Shown: piece by piece, positions 33,207 through 43,775 of the stretch
Layout of the letters: the number at the start of each line of letters is the position of its first letter
How positions within the stretch are numbered: the stretch's first letter is position 1
Source: Acrasis kona
Lineage: Eukaryota > Heterolobosea > Eutetramitea > Acrasida > Acrasidae
Assembly (NCBI GenBank): GCA_026419775.2
Contig: JAOPGA020000668.1
Span: 1 to 64,000 of the forward strand
DNA length: 64,000 nucleotides
Direction: 5' to 3'
Program-made: the position numbers and the translations under genes
The notes under the pieces: model-generated
Told to the model about the DNA's origin: nothing
The model's input: the letters and a program-made list of their open reading frames with translations, nothing else
Database searches by the model: none

Positions 33207-34571
33207 ATGACTTTACAAAAAATGACAAAGAGATCAGCACCACCTCTCGCAAACCGCTTCACTGCTGAAGACCCCTTGTTTGTGCAAGCAATAGGAAAGG
33301 CATTTTCGGACTTGTATAATGCCACGAGCAATCCCACAGGATACATCAACATTGGTGTCGCCGAGAATACACTCACTGCCGACTTGATGACCGAATACAT
33401 TCAAACAATCAACAAAGACCACCCTGTTCAAACAACTGATTTAAATTATACCGATTTTGCGGGAGCTCCTCAATTTCGCACCCAATTAGCAAAATTCTTT
33501 CAAAAGAGACTCTTCGCCTTGTCAAACGAAGTCGCAACCGTTGATCCCAACAACTTTATGGTATTTAACGGTGCTGGTAGCATAATTGAATCCTTGTCAT
33601 CTAGCGTGTGCGAAAGTGGAAACTACATCATGATTCCCGCGCCACAGTACTTGGCCTTCGAAAATGATCTTAACAGACGATTCGGATGCAACATGTTACC
33701 GTTGTACATGCCATACAATAAAGAGGCCAATGAGTTTCAACTCAACAAGCGTGACATTCAAGCGTGTCTGGACCAAGCAAAGAGCGAAGGTAAGAAGGTA
33801 AGGGGTTTCTTGCTATGCAACCCCAACAATCCAACTGGTGATATTTATCCTCGTGAGTTGGTAGAATGGATAATTGACTGGTGTAGCGAAAATTCAATTC
33901 ACTTCATCAGTGATGAGGTGTACGGTCTTTCTATTTTTAATAAACGTAACGGAGAAGAGTTCGTGTCCGCTGGGCGTATTGCCCACGAAGGCATTGCAAG
34001 TGGTAATGCTTCTCACGACTATACTCATGTGCACATTGTATATAGTTTTTCCAAAGACATTACTTTGAATGGTTTTAGGGTGGGCGTCTTATACACTCTA
34101 AATCAAGATGTTTTAAATTTTATGAGAGGTAATTCCTACTTCCAAGGAGTGTCGAGTCACACTCAAAAACTTCTCACCCACTTGTTGGAGAGGGATGATT
34201 TGCTTGGTAACTTTTTGCTCGAGAACAATAAAAATCTGACTCATTCTTACAACCAAGTGGCATCCGCACTTGATGAATTTAAAATTAAATATGTGGTGCC
34301 AAGCGCGGGTGTGTTGATGTGGGTTGACTTGTCTGGATTGATCAAGAAGAAACTAAACAAGGACACCATCGATCAACAAGATGAAATTACTTTTTGGCAG
34401 GGTTGCTTTGATGAAGCGAGGGTTTACATACCGGCTGGACAATTTTTCAAATGTAATGTGCCCGGTTGGTTTAGAGTTTGCTTTACGACTTATTCAGCAG
34501 ACATTACCACACTCGCTTTTCAAAGAATCTTAAATTGGGTCGAAAAGAATGAAAGGATTATCGTCAATTAA
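33207..34571 (+). CDS. Class I/II aminotransferase, ACC-synthase-like
   Basis: 454 residues, one exon. PLP fold type I: GYINIGVAENTL at the N-terminus, YTDFAGAPQFR, NPNNPTG, the aspartate in FISDEVYG and the PLP lysine in SFSKDITLNGFRVGV. The C-terminal arginine that binds the substrate carboxylate lies in WFRVCFTT. The IG-AEN and SKD-GFRVG signatures place it in the 1-aminocyclopropane-1-carboxylate synthase-like group, members of which in non-plants are often aminotransferases or C-S lyases. True ACC synthase activity is not implied. The start could also be the ATG at 33222. Confidence 0.85.
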   Translation: MTLQKMTKRSAPPLANRFTAEDPLFVQAIGKAFSDLYNATSNPTGYINIGVAENTLTADLMTEYIQTINKDHPVQTTDLNYTDFAGAPQFRTQLAKFFQKRLFALSNEVATVDPNNFMVFNGAGSIIESLSSSVCESGNYIMIPAPQYLAFENDLNRRFGCNMLPLYMPYNKEANEFQLNKRDIQACLDQAKSEGKKVRGFLLCNPNNPTGDIYPRELVEWIIDWCSENSIHFISDEVYGLSIFNKRNGEEFVSAGRIAHEGIASGNASHDYTHVHIVYSFSKDITLNGFRVGVLYTLNQDVLNFMRGNSYFQGVSSHTQKLLTHLLERDDLLGNFLLENNKNLTHSYNQVASALDEFKIKYVVPSAGVLMWVDLSGLIKKKLNKDTIDQQDEITFWQGCFDEARVYIPAGQFFKCNVPGWFRVCFTTYSADITTLAFQRILNWVEKNERIIVN

Positions 34572-34715
34572 ATATCTAGTTTTTAAAAACCTCTTCTCAG
34601 TCATTTTATTATTGATGTATTTTTTTTGATGAACAAGGAACGAACATCGCTTGAACTTTACATTATGTTTAAATTGACAAGCAGATGACAGGCATCAAAA
34701 TAAAAATAAATCACA

Positions 34716-35386
34716 ATGAGGGATGAACTAAAGATTGCAGTAATTGGAGCTGGTGCAGTTGGAAAGTCATGTATGACAGTACTGATGACTACTCACAATA
34801 AACCAAGTGGAGAATATGACCCTACAATTGAAGATGCTTACTTCCATGTGTGCAAAGTAGATGAAAGGTAGGTACATTTGGCCATTCAAAATTAATGGAA
34901 TGAAATAGGACCATTAATCTTGAGATACTTGACACAGCTGGGCAAGATGAATATAGGGCCCTGAGACCACAGTACATGATGGGGTGCTATGGATTCCTAA
35001 TAGTCTGCGACCTCACAGATCCCGCTAGTATGGACAATCTAATTGAATTCGTGGAATTGATAAGGAGAGTCAGAAATATTGATGATGAAACACCATTCCC
35101 TGCTGTATTATGTGGTAACAAAGTTGATTTGACAACCAAAAGGATGATAAGCCTAGATGAACTACGCGACTTTTCAAAAAAGTATATTAATGGCTGTCCG
35201 GTATTTGAGACAAGTGCAACTTCATCTTTAAATGTCAAAGATTCCTTCATACAATTGGTTAGGGAGTGTCTAAAACAACGAGAGAGAGCCGCTAAGCCAA
35301 AAGAAAAGAAGCCAAGAAAAAGCTCATTTTTGTCCTCGTCTGGTTCAGCGGAAGCAAAATCTGATTTGGATGCTTTTGTTGGTTAA
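34716..35386 (+). CDS. Ras-family small GTPase without lipid-anchor motif
   Basis: Two exons, 34716-34867 and 34909-35386, 209 residues. Nucleotide-binding boxes are all present: P-loop GAGAVGKS, switch I YDPTIEDAY, DTAGQDEYRALRPQYM, NKVD and ETSA. Switch I and DTAGQ-EY-ALR mark the Ras branch (Ras/Rap/Ral-like) rather than Rab or Rho. The P-loop has Ala where Ras has Gly at positions 12-13. The tail is basic and Ser-rich (KKPRKSSFLSSSGS) and ends DAFVG, with no CAAX cysteine, so it must reach membranes by charge or a partner. Confidence 0.87.
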
Positions 35387-35434
35387 TTTAGAATAAAAAA
35401 AAACATGTCACATTAAATTATCAAGTGTATTTAA

Positions 35435-36180
35435 TTATTCTTTTTTATCATCTTCGTCGCTAGAGCCATAGTTTGCAATCAAAAGAGAAGAAACCGGTGG
35501 ATGGTCTACTTTTTGTTTTTTATTATTCGATCCATCATCATCGCTTGTTCGCTTCTTCTTTTTTGAAGTTTTGTCTCCTTTATTCTTTTTTGTGATAATT
35601 ACAACCTTCGACCGTTCGAGATCGAGTTCAGCAGTCTTTATGGTGGTTGGTTTCTTGTCTGAAATTTGATTATTTGCATTCTTCATGAGTTCTAGTTCTC
35701 TATTTTTGTCCTCAATTGTGATTACAGATGTGGCGACATCTCTCGAAAATTGCTACGTCAACGTTATAAATCTACAATTAAATAATCATTACCATAGCAG
35801 CTTGTTCATCGTGATCCCTTACATCTCTATCTTTTTTTAATTGTCTATCCTTGTGCTCATTTAAAAATTGAATGTCGTCTTGGTCCAACCCTCTGGGAGC
35901 CACTACATTTTGTTGGTAATAAAACGGAAACGATCTTACAATTCCTAAATCTTTCTTCATCTTCTTGCTCTTTTAATTCCCTGCTTTCTTTCAACTGCTC
36001 CCAAAGTGGTCTCCTCGCCTACAGGGTGTTATTTTGAGTTAAATTTAGACTCACTACTTCACCATTGTTTGTGTGTACTGCTGGTTTCATACCCGTACTT
36101 CTAACGAAGCCATGATTATCTCTATTTGTGAAGTTTGTCTTCCCAAGATAAGAGTCCGTGGGTTTATCTTGAATGTTCAT
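35435..36180 (-). CDS. PSME3IP1/NIP30 family protein
   Basis: Four exons: 36055-36180, 35940-36018, 35793-35902 and 35435-35752, 210 residues. The NIP30 N-terminal domain is clear after splicing: RRPLWEQLKESRELKEQ, EERFRNLAPRGLDQDDIQFL. The 37-nt intron 35903-35939 can be read as open sequence, but keeping it breaks the conserved RFRN-APRGLD join. The C-terminus is Lys-rich with a nuclear-localisation run and ends with an acidic SSDEDD stretch, as in the human protein. In animals it binds the proteasome activator PA28-gamma in the nucleus. Here the role is inferred from the family only. Confidence 0.75.
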
Positions 36181-36466
36181 ATTGTAAAGGGGTCAACCAG
36201 TATGAGATTTTTTCTCTCATTGTGGTAAAGTTGGAAAAGCATGTTATTGTGTGTGGTGAGATTAAAATTTGGAGAGGAACAGATCCGCGCATATTCTATA
36301 AGTACGAAAAATTAATTACACAGATCAAATAGAAATTTGGGAATACGGTCATTTATAAAGTAGTATATGAATGAAATGGTGAATGCAATTCAAGAACAAT
36401 GATCAGACAAATGCAAAGCGTGTATTAAAAAGATCCAATAAATAACATTCTCAAAGCTTATATTGT

Positions 36467-37081
36467 TTATGGTTTTATATACCTCACGAGTGTGATATTA
36501 CTAGATGTACTATCATACCAAGTTCCATCATTGTGCCTCTTCCACGTGCGCTCTGGAATTTTTTCATTCCTACCATCAATCGGTTCTATTTTTGTTTTGA
36601 CATAATCTCTACCGTAAAACACTGTTCCCTTCGAAACACAAACTTTTGTATCAAACGCTACCAAGACATCTCCACAGAAAACATGTATCGTGGTATGTCT
36701 GCTGCTGTTGTCCCCTTTAATTTGGTACGGAAAATCACCAGGAAATACCTCGCTCTTTCTTTTATTGATGATGCTCTTCAGCTCATCCATCATCAAATAG
36801 TCTGCACATCGTACTGTGTCTTCGTAGAATGGCTTTACTAAGGATAGAGAGTGAGTAGTCCGGCAGTTTATGTACTCTGCTATAAATTCAAAGGTCTCCA
36901 GCGTTATTTCTTTATCATCTAGAATAAACGCTCCAGTTTCATCATCTTTTTCCGCGATAATTTTCTGTCTAATCATCGCGTTGAGCATAGAGTTTTCAGG
37001 GAGATCGCATTGTGAAAAGCAAAAATATTTGCCGTGAAGCCTAAACCAGTGCAGTAATGTGTTGTTTTTCCCGAAGGTCAT
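36467..37081 (-). CDS. BTB/T1 (KCTD-like) domain protein
   Basis: 204 residues from the ATG at 37081; the frame is open a little further upstream without an ATG, so an extra 5' exon is possible. The block LPENSMLNAMIRQK, ETGAFILDDKEITLETFEFI and YEDTVRCADYLMMDELKSII follows the tetramerisation (T1) BTB fold seen in KCTD proteins. The C-terminal part has many aromatic residues and no known domain. KCTD proteins often present substrates to Cullin-3. Its start lies 33 bp from the divergent neighbour. Confidence 0.65.
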   Translation of the reverse strand: MTFGKNNTLLHWFRLHGKYFCFSQCDLPENSMLNAMIRQKIIAEKDDETGAFILDDKEITLETFEFIAEYINCRTTHSLSLVKPFYEDTVRCADYLMMDELKSIINKRKSEVFPGDFPYQIKGDNSSRHTTIHVFCGDVLVAFDTKVCVSKGTVFYGRDYVKTKIEPIDGRNEKIPERTWKRHNDGTWYDSTSSNITLVRYIKP

Positions 37082-37114
37082 GTATGAATCATTGTCAACC
37101 AATCGAACTTCAAA

Positions 37115-37767
37115 ATGATACTGGACTCCACACAAAACGTGCTAGATATTTTCAACCCCGATTTAAGCAGTAGAAGAGAAAATATCTTGAGGAAAATAAT
37201 ATCTCTGACTATAGCCTTGTTTGGAAGCTTATTTGGACTTAAAGTGGCTTCTCAAATAGCTTTGAAACTAATCGATCTTCGCAGCACACCAAAACAGTTG
37301 TCTTGGGCGCAAATACAAAGAGAAAAAAGAAAAAATATTTTGATATCACAAATATACAACACAACTATATCTCAAGCACTACCAGAGGTATGAAGTTCAT
37401 AAAAGTAAAAGGAGATGACACAAATGAATTAAAAGAAATGCTGAACATATATAACCAATACAAACACACTAATCCTAACACCTTCCAAAACTTAATACCA
37501 ACCCGTCAGCATGCACTTATTCGTGTAATGTTGAGCATTGATATGAGACAAGAAGAGATAATTATACCTTTTGAACTGTATAAAAATATGCCAGTAATAT
37601 TAATTTCTTTGAGGCAATATAGGGACATTTGCCTACGCGCGAGATTGTCATACTTGATTGAACAAGAATTTGACGAGGATGCAATAAAAGCTCTTGTTCA
37701 GTTCCACAAACAAAAATCCGCACATGACAAAGATATGATAAGCAACATGGGGTCGAATAAAATTTAA
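37115..37767 (+). CDS. Hypothetical membrane protein, frame break near 37388
   Basis: Two open parts. The first (37115-about 37387) has a membrane helix (IISLTIALFGSLFGLKVA) and a basic amphipathic segment ending QALPE. The second (about 37390-37767) is a helical soluble part ending SNMGSNKI. A donor-like GTATGA sits at 37388, but no acceptor near normal intron length restores the second frame, so either the intron is unusual, there is a one-base error or the gene is broken. The order of parts suggests an anchored protein with a cytosolic domain. No family recognised. Confidence 0.5.
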
Positions 37768-37849
37768 TGTAAAATAAAATCATTGTAATCAATCAACCGT
37801 CATCAATCCATTTTCAAAATTAATCTTTACAAATCGTAAGCAAGAAACA

Positions 37850-38437
37850 ATGGCAAACAACTCCTTGCTGCTTGGTTTGTTGGTTGTATTCTTGTTCAGC
37901 TTCTGCACTGCTCAGAGTGCTCAAGACAGAACAGAAAATCTGTATAATGACTTTGTTAAACATTATGGTTTGGTGAAAGTCTCGGAAGCAGGTATAGTAG
38001 ACGCTACAGTGTGACGTAACTTTCATATAGAGGGATTGAGTTGTTTGGCACACTTTAACTGCACTTCCTGCACTCAGTTTGTGGATTGTGTCTGGGTGAG
38101 CTCGAGCAGCAGTGCGGGAGTGGTTGCAACCACAACAACAGATGGGAAGAAAATTATAGACTATCAAAACGTAAACTTCTGTTGGTCAGGAACTGTAGGA
38201 GGGGGAACTAATTTGAACATCAAAAAACAAACAGAGGCCCTGGTAAACACAGAAATTGTGGCAAAAATCGGATTTGGAGATTACTCTTGGAGACAGTGCG
38301 GCATCAAAGGTGGTGCATTATTAATTTTGGTATCATTGTCTCCGGTTCTTTGCTGTTTCTTCTGTTGCCTTGCATGCTGCTGCATATTCTTGTGCTGTGC
38401 AGGAAAAAGAAACAACAATGGATATAAAGGAATGTAA
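37850..38437 (+). CDS. Small type I membrane protein with Cys-rich ectodomain (PSI-like)
   Basis: Two exons, 37850-37991 and 38031-38437, 182 residues. A signal peptide (SLLLGLLVVFLFSFCTA) is followed by a short ectodomain with CLAHFNCTSCTQFVDCVW, resembling the N-terminal half of a plexin-semaphorin-integrin (PSI) module. A membrane helix near residue 150 is flanked by a run of about ten Cys (CCFFCCLACCCIFLCC), probably palmitoylated. The cytosolic tail is only a dozen residues. A receptor-like or tetraspan-associated role is a guess. Confidence 0.65.
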
Positions 38438-38918
38438 GCCATGTGTATACAATAAAACATGTATTAACAATAACATTATTTTTCACCTTATATGGGATTT
38501 AAATCGTAAATGAGAGGAGTATTTAAGTGTATGTCATGGATAGATTATTGTTGTGTTGTTAACAACTTTAACAGTAATGTTGACACTCCTGTCGTCGTTG
38601 TTGTTGACAATGTCTTCGTTTAAATTAAATTCTCATTAGAGTTTGTTTCTCAAAATTATGGCGAAAATTACTATAATCCAAGCCCTTTGAGCTATACTTT
38701 GTCTTGGTAATGCGTTATTGACCTTTCTGCAAACCGAAAAAATTTGTTGGATCAGCACATGAATGTCAACTAACCTTCATCAACCTGCGCATTAATCTAT
38801 TCCATAACAGAAAGGTTGATGAATGATGCTTCGATCAACTTTCGGCTGATTGATTGTAAGGCAATGTGTTGTGCAACCTCAAGTTTTTACTTGATTTTAT
38901 TCAAATCGATCTTCAAAA
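38438..38918 (+). other. Intergenic region upstream of MSH2
   Basis: About 480 bp. It includes an inverted repeat: ttcatcaacct (38776-38786) and aggttgatgaa (38813-38823), able to form an 11-bp stem with a 26-nt loop. No gene seen. Confidence 0.5.
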
Positions 38919-41900
38919 ATGGTTGCAAGAAAGAAGGCTGCGGCAAGCAAGGATAAGGAAAAAGATGTAGAAACACAAGGAGAGAAGCTAGCTGATGAAG
39001 TCGACAATAAAAGCGCCCAAGCGTTCACAGACTTCTACATAAACATAGAAGACCCGGTATTTTGAATTCATTCAATCCAACTCACATAAATAGACAGAAA
39101 AGAATTTATATCGGTTTTTTAAAAGAAGAGGAGGGAAGGATGATCACTACTACACTTGCCACGGCATAAATGCTGTGGACATAGCGAAGGATTATTATAA
39201 AACAACTGCGGCCCTTAGATTTTGGCAAACTAGTGGCACAACTCCTTACCCACCAAAGAGGGACGATTCAAAAAATCAAAAGTAGGTGAATTTTATTGAG
39301 TATAAAATTTAACATTCAAAGGAGAGACGAAGAGTGGATGGGCAAAGGACTTCCCTATGTTGCGGCAACTGTCTCGGTGTTTGAAGGTATTCTTCGCGAT
39401 CTTCTCATTGTGAAGAAAAAGAAGGTAGAGGTTTGGGCTAATACTGGCGGCAACAAATGGTCTTGCGAGCAGAGTGGGTCACCAGGAAACTTACAAGGCT
39501 TCGAAGATATTTTACTTGGAAGTTCGGGTCTAGGCAACGAAGCTCCTGTAGTTATGGCCATCCAGCTCGTCCAAAAAGATAACGTGAACGTATGGAACTG
39601 TTCAAAGTCATGATCTAACATACATTAGACAATTGGTTGTGCATTCGTCAACACATCTCTGAGGAGGATTAGTGTGTGCGAATTTTTCGACAATGACCAA
39701 TTCTCAAACTTGGAGGCAGCAATTGTTCAGATAGGAGCCAAGGAGGCGTTGATGTATCAGGAACCAGACTCTTATGCACATAACAAGATCGTTGATGTAC
39801 TAAAGGTATGTTCTCAAAAAAGGATTCATCTTTTAACATGAATGAAGAGAAGTGACGTCGTCCTCAGTGATGCAAAAAAGTCGCATTTTAAAACGGACAC
39901 CATCGAACAAGATCTATCCAGACTACTCAAGAGCAGTATAAAGAACTTTTTAGAGATTTTAGAGAAGAAACATGTAATGGGTGCCGTAGCTTGTTTGATC
40001 CATTACCTTGATGTAAGAAGTTACGATATAAGAGCAAAATCTAACATTAAACAGATGATGGGAGATCAAAACAACTATGGATATTATGATTTGGCCACTT
40101 TTGACTTGGATCAATTCATGAAGTTGGATTCATCAGCAGTCAAGGCTTTGAATTTGGTTCCACAGCCAACAGATACAAACAAGAGCATGAACCTATTTGG
40201 TCTCCTCAATCACTGCAGAACAGGCATGGGCTCAAGAAGATTGATGCAATGGATCAGACAACCACTATTAAACATTGAGCTCATTAACCAAAGACACGAC
40301 CTCGTCAGCGTATTCATCGAAGATACAGTACTCCGCAAGACGATACAAGACGAACACTTTAAAAAGATACCTGATCTAGACAGACTCATCAAACGTTTCC
40401 AAAAAGTAAGAGCCAACCTAGAAGACTTGGTCAAGCTGTACCAATTCGTGGTTCGCATACCAGACATTCAAAAATGCTTATCCACCTTTGAAGGAGAAGA
40501 ACACATCAAAACCCTACTTGACGAAAAGTACACCGATAACTTTACGTGTGTAATAGAAGACTTTCAACGCTTTGAGGATCTAGTAGAGACCACCATCGAC
40601 TTGAAGGCTGCCCAAAACAACGAGTACCTCATCAACGCAGATATCGACCAGGAATTAAAAGAGCTAAAAATAGAACGGGATTCCATCCAATCAGAAATCG
40701 AGTCAACCTACGAGCGAATCAACAAACAATTCAACATTGATGCCAAGTTGGAGAAGAACAAACAGTTGGGCTACCACATGCAAATATCCTCAAAGGATGA
40801 GAAGAACATGAGAGGAGGATCCAATTACATTTCGTTGGGAACCATACAAAGCAAGGTCAAGTTCACCACCAGCGAACTACAGGAACTAAGCAACGAATAC
40901 AAAATTACTTCAGAAAAGTACGACGCCAAGCAATCGTCCTTGGTGGAACAATGCATCAAGATCGCAGCCAGCTTCATACCCGTCATGGAAATTGTGAGCG
41001 AACTGGTGGCAGAGATGGACATTTTGATCAGCTTTGCACATCAATCCCTCAACGCACAAAAACCATACACCAGGCCCATCATGCAATCACACAAGGACAC
41101 ATCAAAAGTAGCAAAGATGGAATTATTGGAGGCAAGACATCCATGTTTGGAGTCACAGGACATTGTGCTCAATAATGTGTCCGTGAGCGGATTCATTCCC
41201 AACGACGTCAAAATGATTCAAGGAAAGAGCGACTTTGTCATCATCACAGGACCCAACATGGGAGGAAAGAGCACATTTATAAGAATGATCGGAGTGGTCG
41301 CATTGATGGCACAGATTGGATGTTACGTTCCGTGCAACGAGGGATCGACGGTCACCACCAGAGATTGCATCCTCGCTCGTGTCGGTGCCAGCGATTCTCA
41401 ATTCAGAGGCATTAGCACGTTCATGGCAGAAATGTTGGAGACGGCCACCATCCTTCAAAATGCAACGCAGGATAGTTTGATCATCATCGACGAATTGGGA
41501 AGAGGAACTTCGACGTTCGATGGATTTGGATTGGCATGGGCCATCAGCGAACACATTATCACCGACAAGAAGAGCATGACCGTATTCGCCACACATTTCC
41601 ACGAACTAACTGCCATCGGAGACGAAGATGTGTACCCCAACGTATGCAACATGCACGTGGTGGCGGAGGCAAGGGAGAACAGCATCACCATGTTGTACAA
41701 ATTGGCGCAGGGACCTTGCGAGAAGAGTTTTGGCATTCACGTGGCTCAGTTGGCTAAATTTCCTGACCAAGTTGTCCAGGTGGCCAAGAGAAAAGTGGAA
41801 GAGTTGGAGAATGCAGAGGAGTCTGAAGGCGATCCGAAACGAATACGTCACGATGAGGAGGTGATGAGAGATGCGTTGAGAGAATTTTGTTTGATTAAAC

Positions 41901-42007
41901 AAGACGAGCACATGAATGAAAAGTTACAGGCGTTGAAACAAAAAATACAAGATGCTGCATCGAGCGATGCCACATTAAAGAGCACGTTGGATAAAATAAA
42001 AGTTTAA
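38919..42007 (+). CDS. MSH2: DNA mismatch repair protein MSH2
   Basis: Five exons: 38919-39056, 39094-39281, 39322-39589, 39629-39805 and 39848-42007, 976 residues (human 934). The mismatch-binding N-terminal domain, connector, lever and clamp domains follow in order. The ATPase has Walker A GPNMGGKST (about residue 724), the SQFRGISTFMAEMLETA signature, Walker B DELGRGTSTFDG and the FATHFHEL histidine switch. MSH2 lacks the Phe-x-Glu mismatch wedge of MSH6, and none is seen here. It works as a heterodimer with MSH6 or MSH3 in the nucleus. About 40 extra residues, Lys-rich, precede the usual start. Its stop codon overlaps the stop of the convergent hydrolase gene. Confidence 0.95.
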
Positions 42008-43266
42008 TTTGTTGTGTTGATGACTGCTTGAATGTATTGCATGCACGTGTGTTCCATCCAACTTGGTCCTGTGGGTACCATTCCCTCTATCCATGCTACG
42101 TGACCGCCGCGTGCGGTGGTTGCCAAGATGCAATGAGTGTTGTTTTTGATGAGTTGGGTGGGTATGGATTCTTGGGAGCTGATTGGATCGTCCAGCGAGT
42201 TGAGGAATAGGGTTGGGACTTGTATTTTTGGAATGTATGATTCGCAGCTGCTGAAGTTGTAAAAGTCATCCACGTTATCGTATTTGACAATGAACCTCGA
42301 AATGACGTCATCAAACTCTCTGGTGGAACTGATGGATTCGAACTTTTTAATGTCAAAGTCGGGCGATTTACTATAAATATCCAAGTGTCTGTCATTGTTA
42401 GTCTAATCATGATGTTTTTATAAATACCTCATGACCATGTCCTTCCTTTTTGTTGTGAATACTTTATCATAAACTTTACTAGCGACAGGATTTCTCAACA
42501 TTTTTGTGGCGGTGTTTAGGTTGTAAGGGTTAGAAATCGACATGCAGCAAGATAGGGGTGTGTTCTTTCCTGCTTTACCCAAATACCTGACAAGAATGTT
42601 TGAACCCAAAGAAAATCCTACACCAATCATGTGACTCCTCTGTCCTACCGACTTTCGTATGTGGTTTATTACCACTTCCAAATCATTCTCATCTAGACCA
42701 AATCTCTCTGTCTGTGTAGTGTTATTATTGATTTGTGTTAATTTTATACCTTGAGGCGTGTTTGTGCACCTCTGTAGTTCACAACCACAACACGATGCCC
42801 TGCCTTCTTACACACAGCTACGAAATGTTTGATTTCTATTTCCTGGCTGCCTCCGCACACACCAGACAGTACAACAACAGTAGATTTATCTTGTTCCTCG
42901 ACATCTTTATTTTTTTGTGCCATTAAAGCAGGGTCCTCAACCCAATCTAGTAATATCTCCCCACCACAATTGAATACAAACAACTCACTTTCGTAAGGTG
43001 AACTGTGTTTTGATTTATCTGACGTACGAGAAGTAATCTACTATAATGTTCGGTCTTAACAAGACATTATAGATTGTCTGAAGATGAGTATTGAAACACC
43101 AAATAGTGGGTCGAAATGATTGTTTGAAATTAGCAATACTATCAATAATTGATTTGTTGTTGGTTGTTTCTGCGAAGTGGAGATTAACTGGTTGACACAC
43201 CACAAACCAATAGTACAAAAGGTATAATAGAAGCAATGCTACTAAAATCAAAGTCACACCCACCAT
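42004..43266 (-). CDS. ABHD1/3-type alpha/beta hydrolase (YheT/EMB8 family)
   Basis: Four exons: 43028-43266, 42750-43002, 42428-42711 and 42004-42388, 386 residues. An N-terminal membrane anchor (LILVALLLLYLLYYW) and FNTHLQTI are followed by CGGEILLDW, VVVLSGVCGG, VVVNYRGA and the nucleophile elbow GFSLGSNILVRYLG. The catalytic Asp lies in LNSLDDPIS and the His in GG-HVAW. Relatives are phospholipases or esterases bound to membranes. The first intron (43003-43027) is only 25 nt, the length needed to keep the frame. The TAA overlaps the MSH2 stop. Confidence 0.85.
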
Positions 43267-43775
43267 TTCAACTCCCCTGAATTGTTACGAAAATTTCCTT
43301 GGTTACAATATCATTGGGTATAATTCTCCGTACTAGTTCGGGATTTTGCACTTTTTTTATGAAGAGTCAGAATTCATTGGCACGTATTATGTGATAGAGT
43401 AAAAGGATGGCGTTTATTTAATTATAAAGGCACATATGGTGATCAAATTTATCATGCTCAAAATCACTGTCTTCATTTTCATTTTGATCCCCCTAGTTCC
43501 ATCTGCTCATCTTGGCCTTCGATATCCTGGTTTATTTTCAGCAACTTATTGCGGAGGTTTACATACAAGTATATAGTTGAAAGGAATTTAGTATTAATCT
43601 CATTCAAATTCTCCTTGACACTGAAGCCTGATTGACAACTGATTCCATCAGCTCTGGTGTCACATTGTAGATCTAAATGCTCTTGAATTGAGGTCCGAGC
43701 GTATAAAGGCCATCTAACCTATCAATCTCTTCCTTTAACAGCATGATCATCTTGCATTTTTGTAATTAGTCAACC
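43267..43775 (+). other. Intergenic region with a short secreted-peptide frame
   Basis: About 500 bp between divergent genes. The only candidate is the 46-codon frame at 43436-43576, annotated separately. Otherwise nothing recognisable. Confidence 0.4.
43436..43576 (+). CDS. Possible short secreted peptide or first exon
   Basis: 46 residues from an ATG. The N-terminus is a strong signal peptide (LKITVFIFILIPLVPSAHLG), followed by about 20 residues with one Cys. The stop overlaps a donor-like GTATAT at 43570, so this may be exon 1 of a longer or decayed secreted protein. Confidence 0.35.
   Translation: MVIKFIMLKITVFIFILIPLVPSAHLGLRYPGLFSATYCGGLHTSI

Noticed and set aside
36135-36332. Short plus-strand frame with two CxxC-like Cys pairs
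   Set aside because: No ATG start, overlaps the first exon of the PSME3IP1-like gene, and the Cys spacing does not fit a known zinc finger.
41153-41602. 149-codon minus-strand frame inside MSH2
   Set aside because: Lies wholly antisense to the conserved MSH2 ATPase domain; composition fits a shadow frame and no motif is visible.
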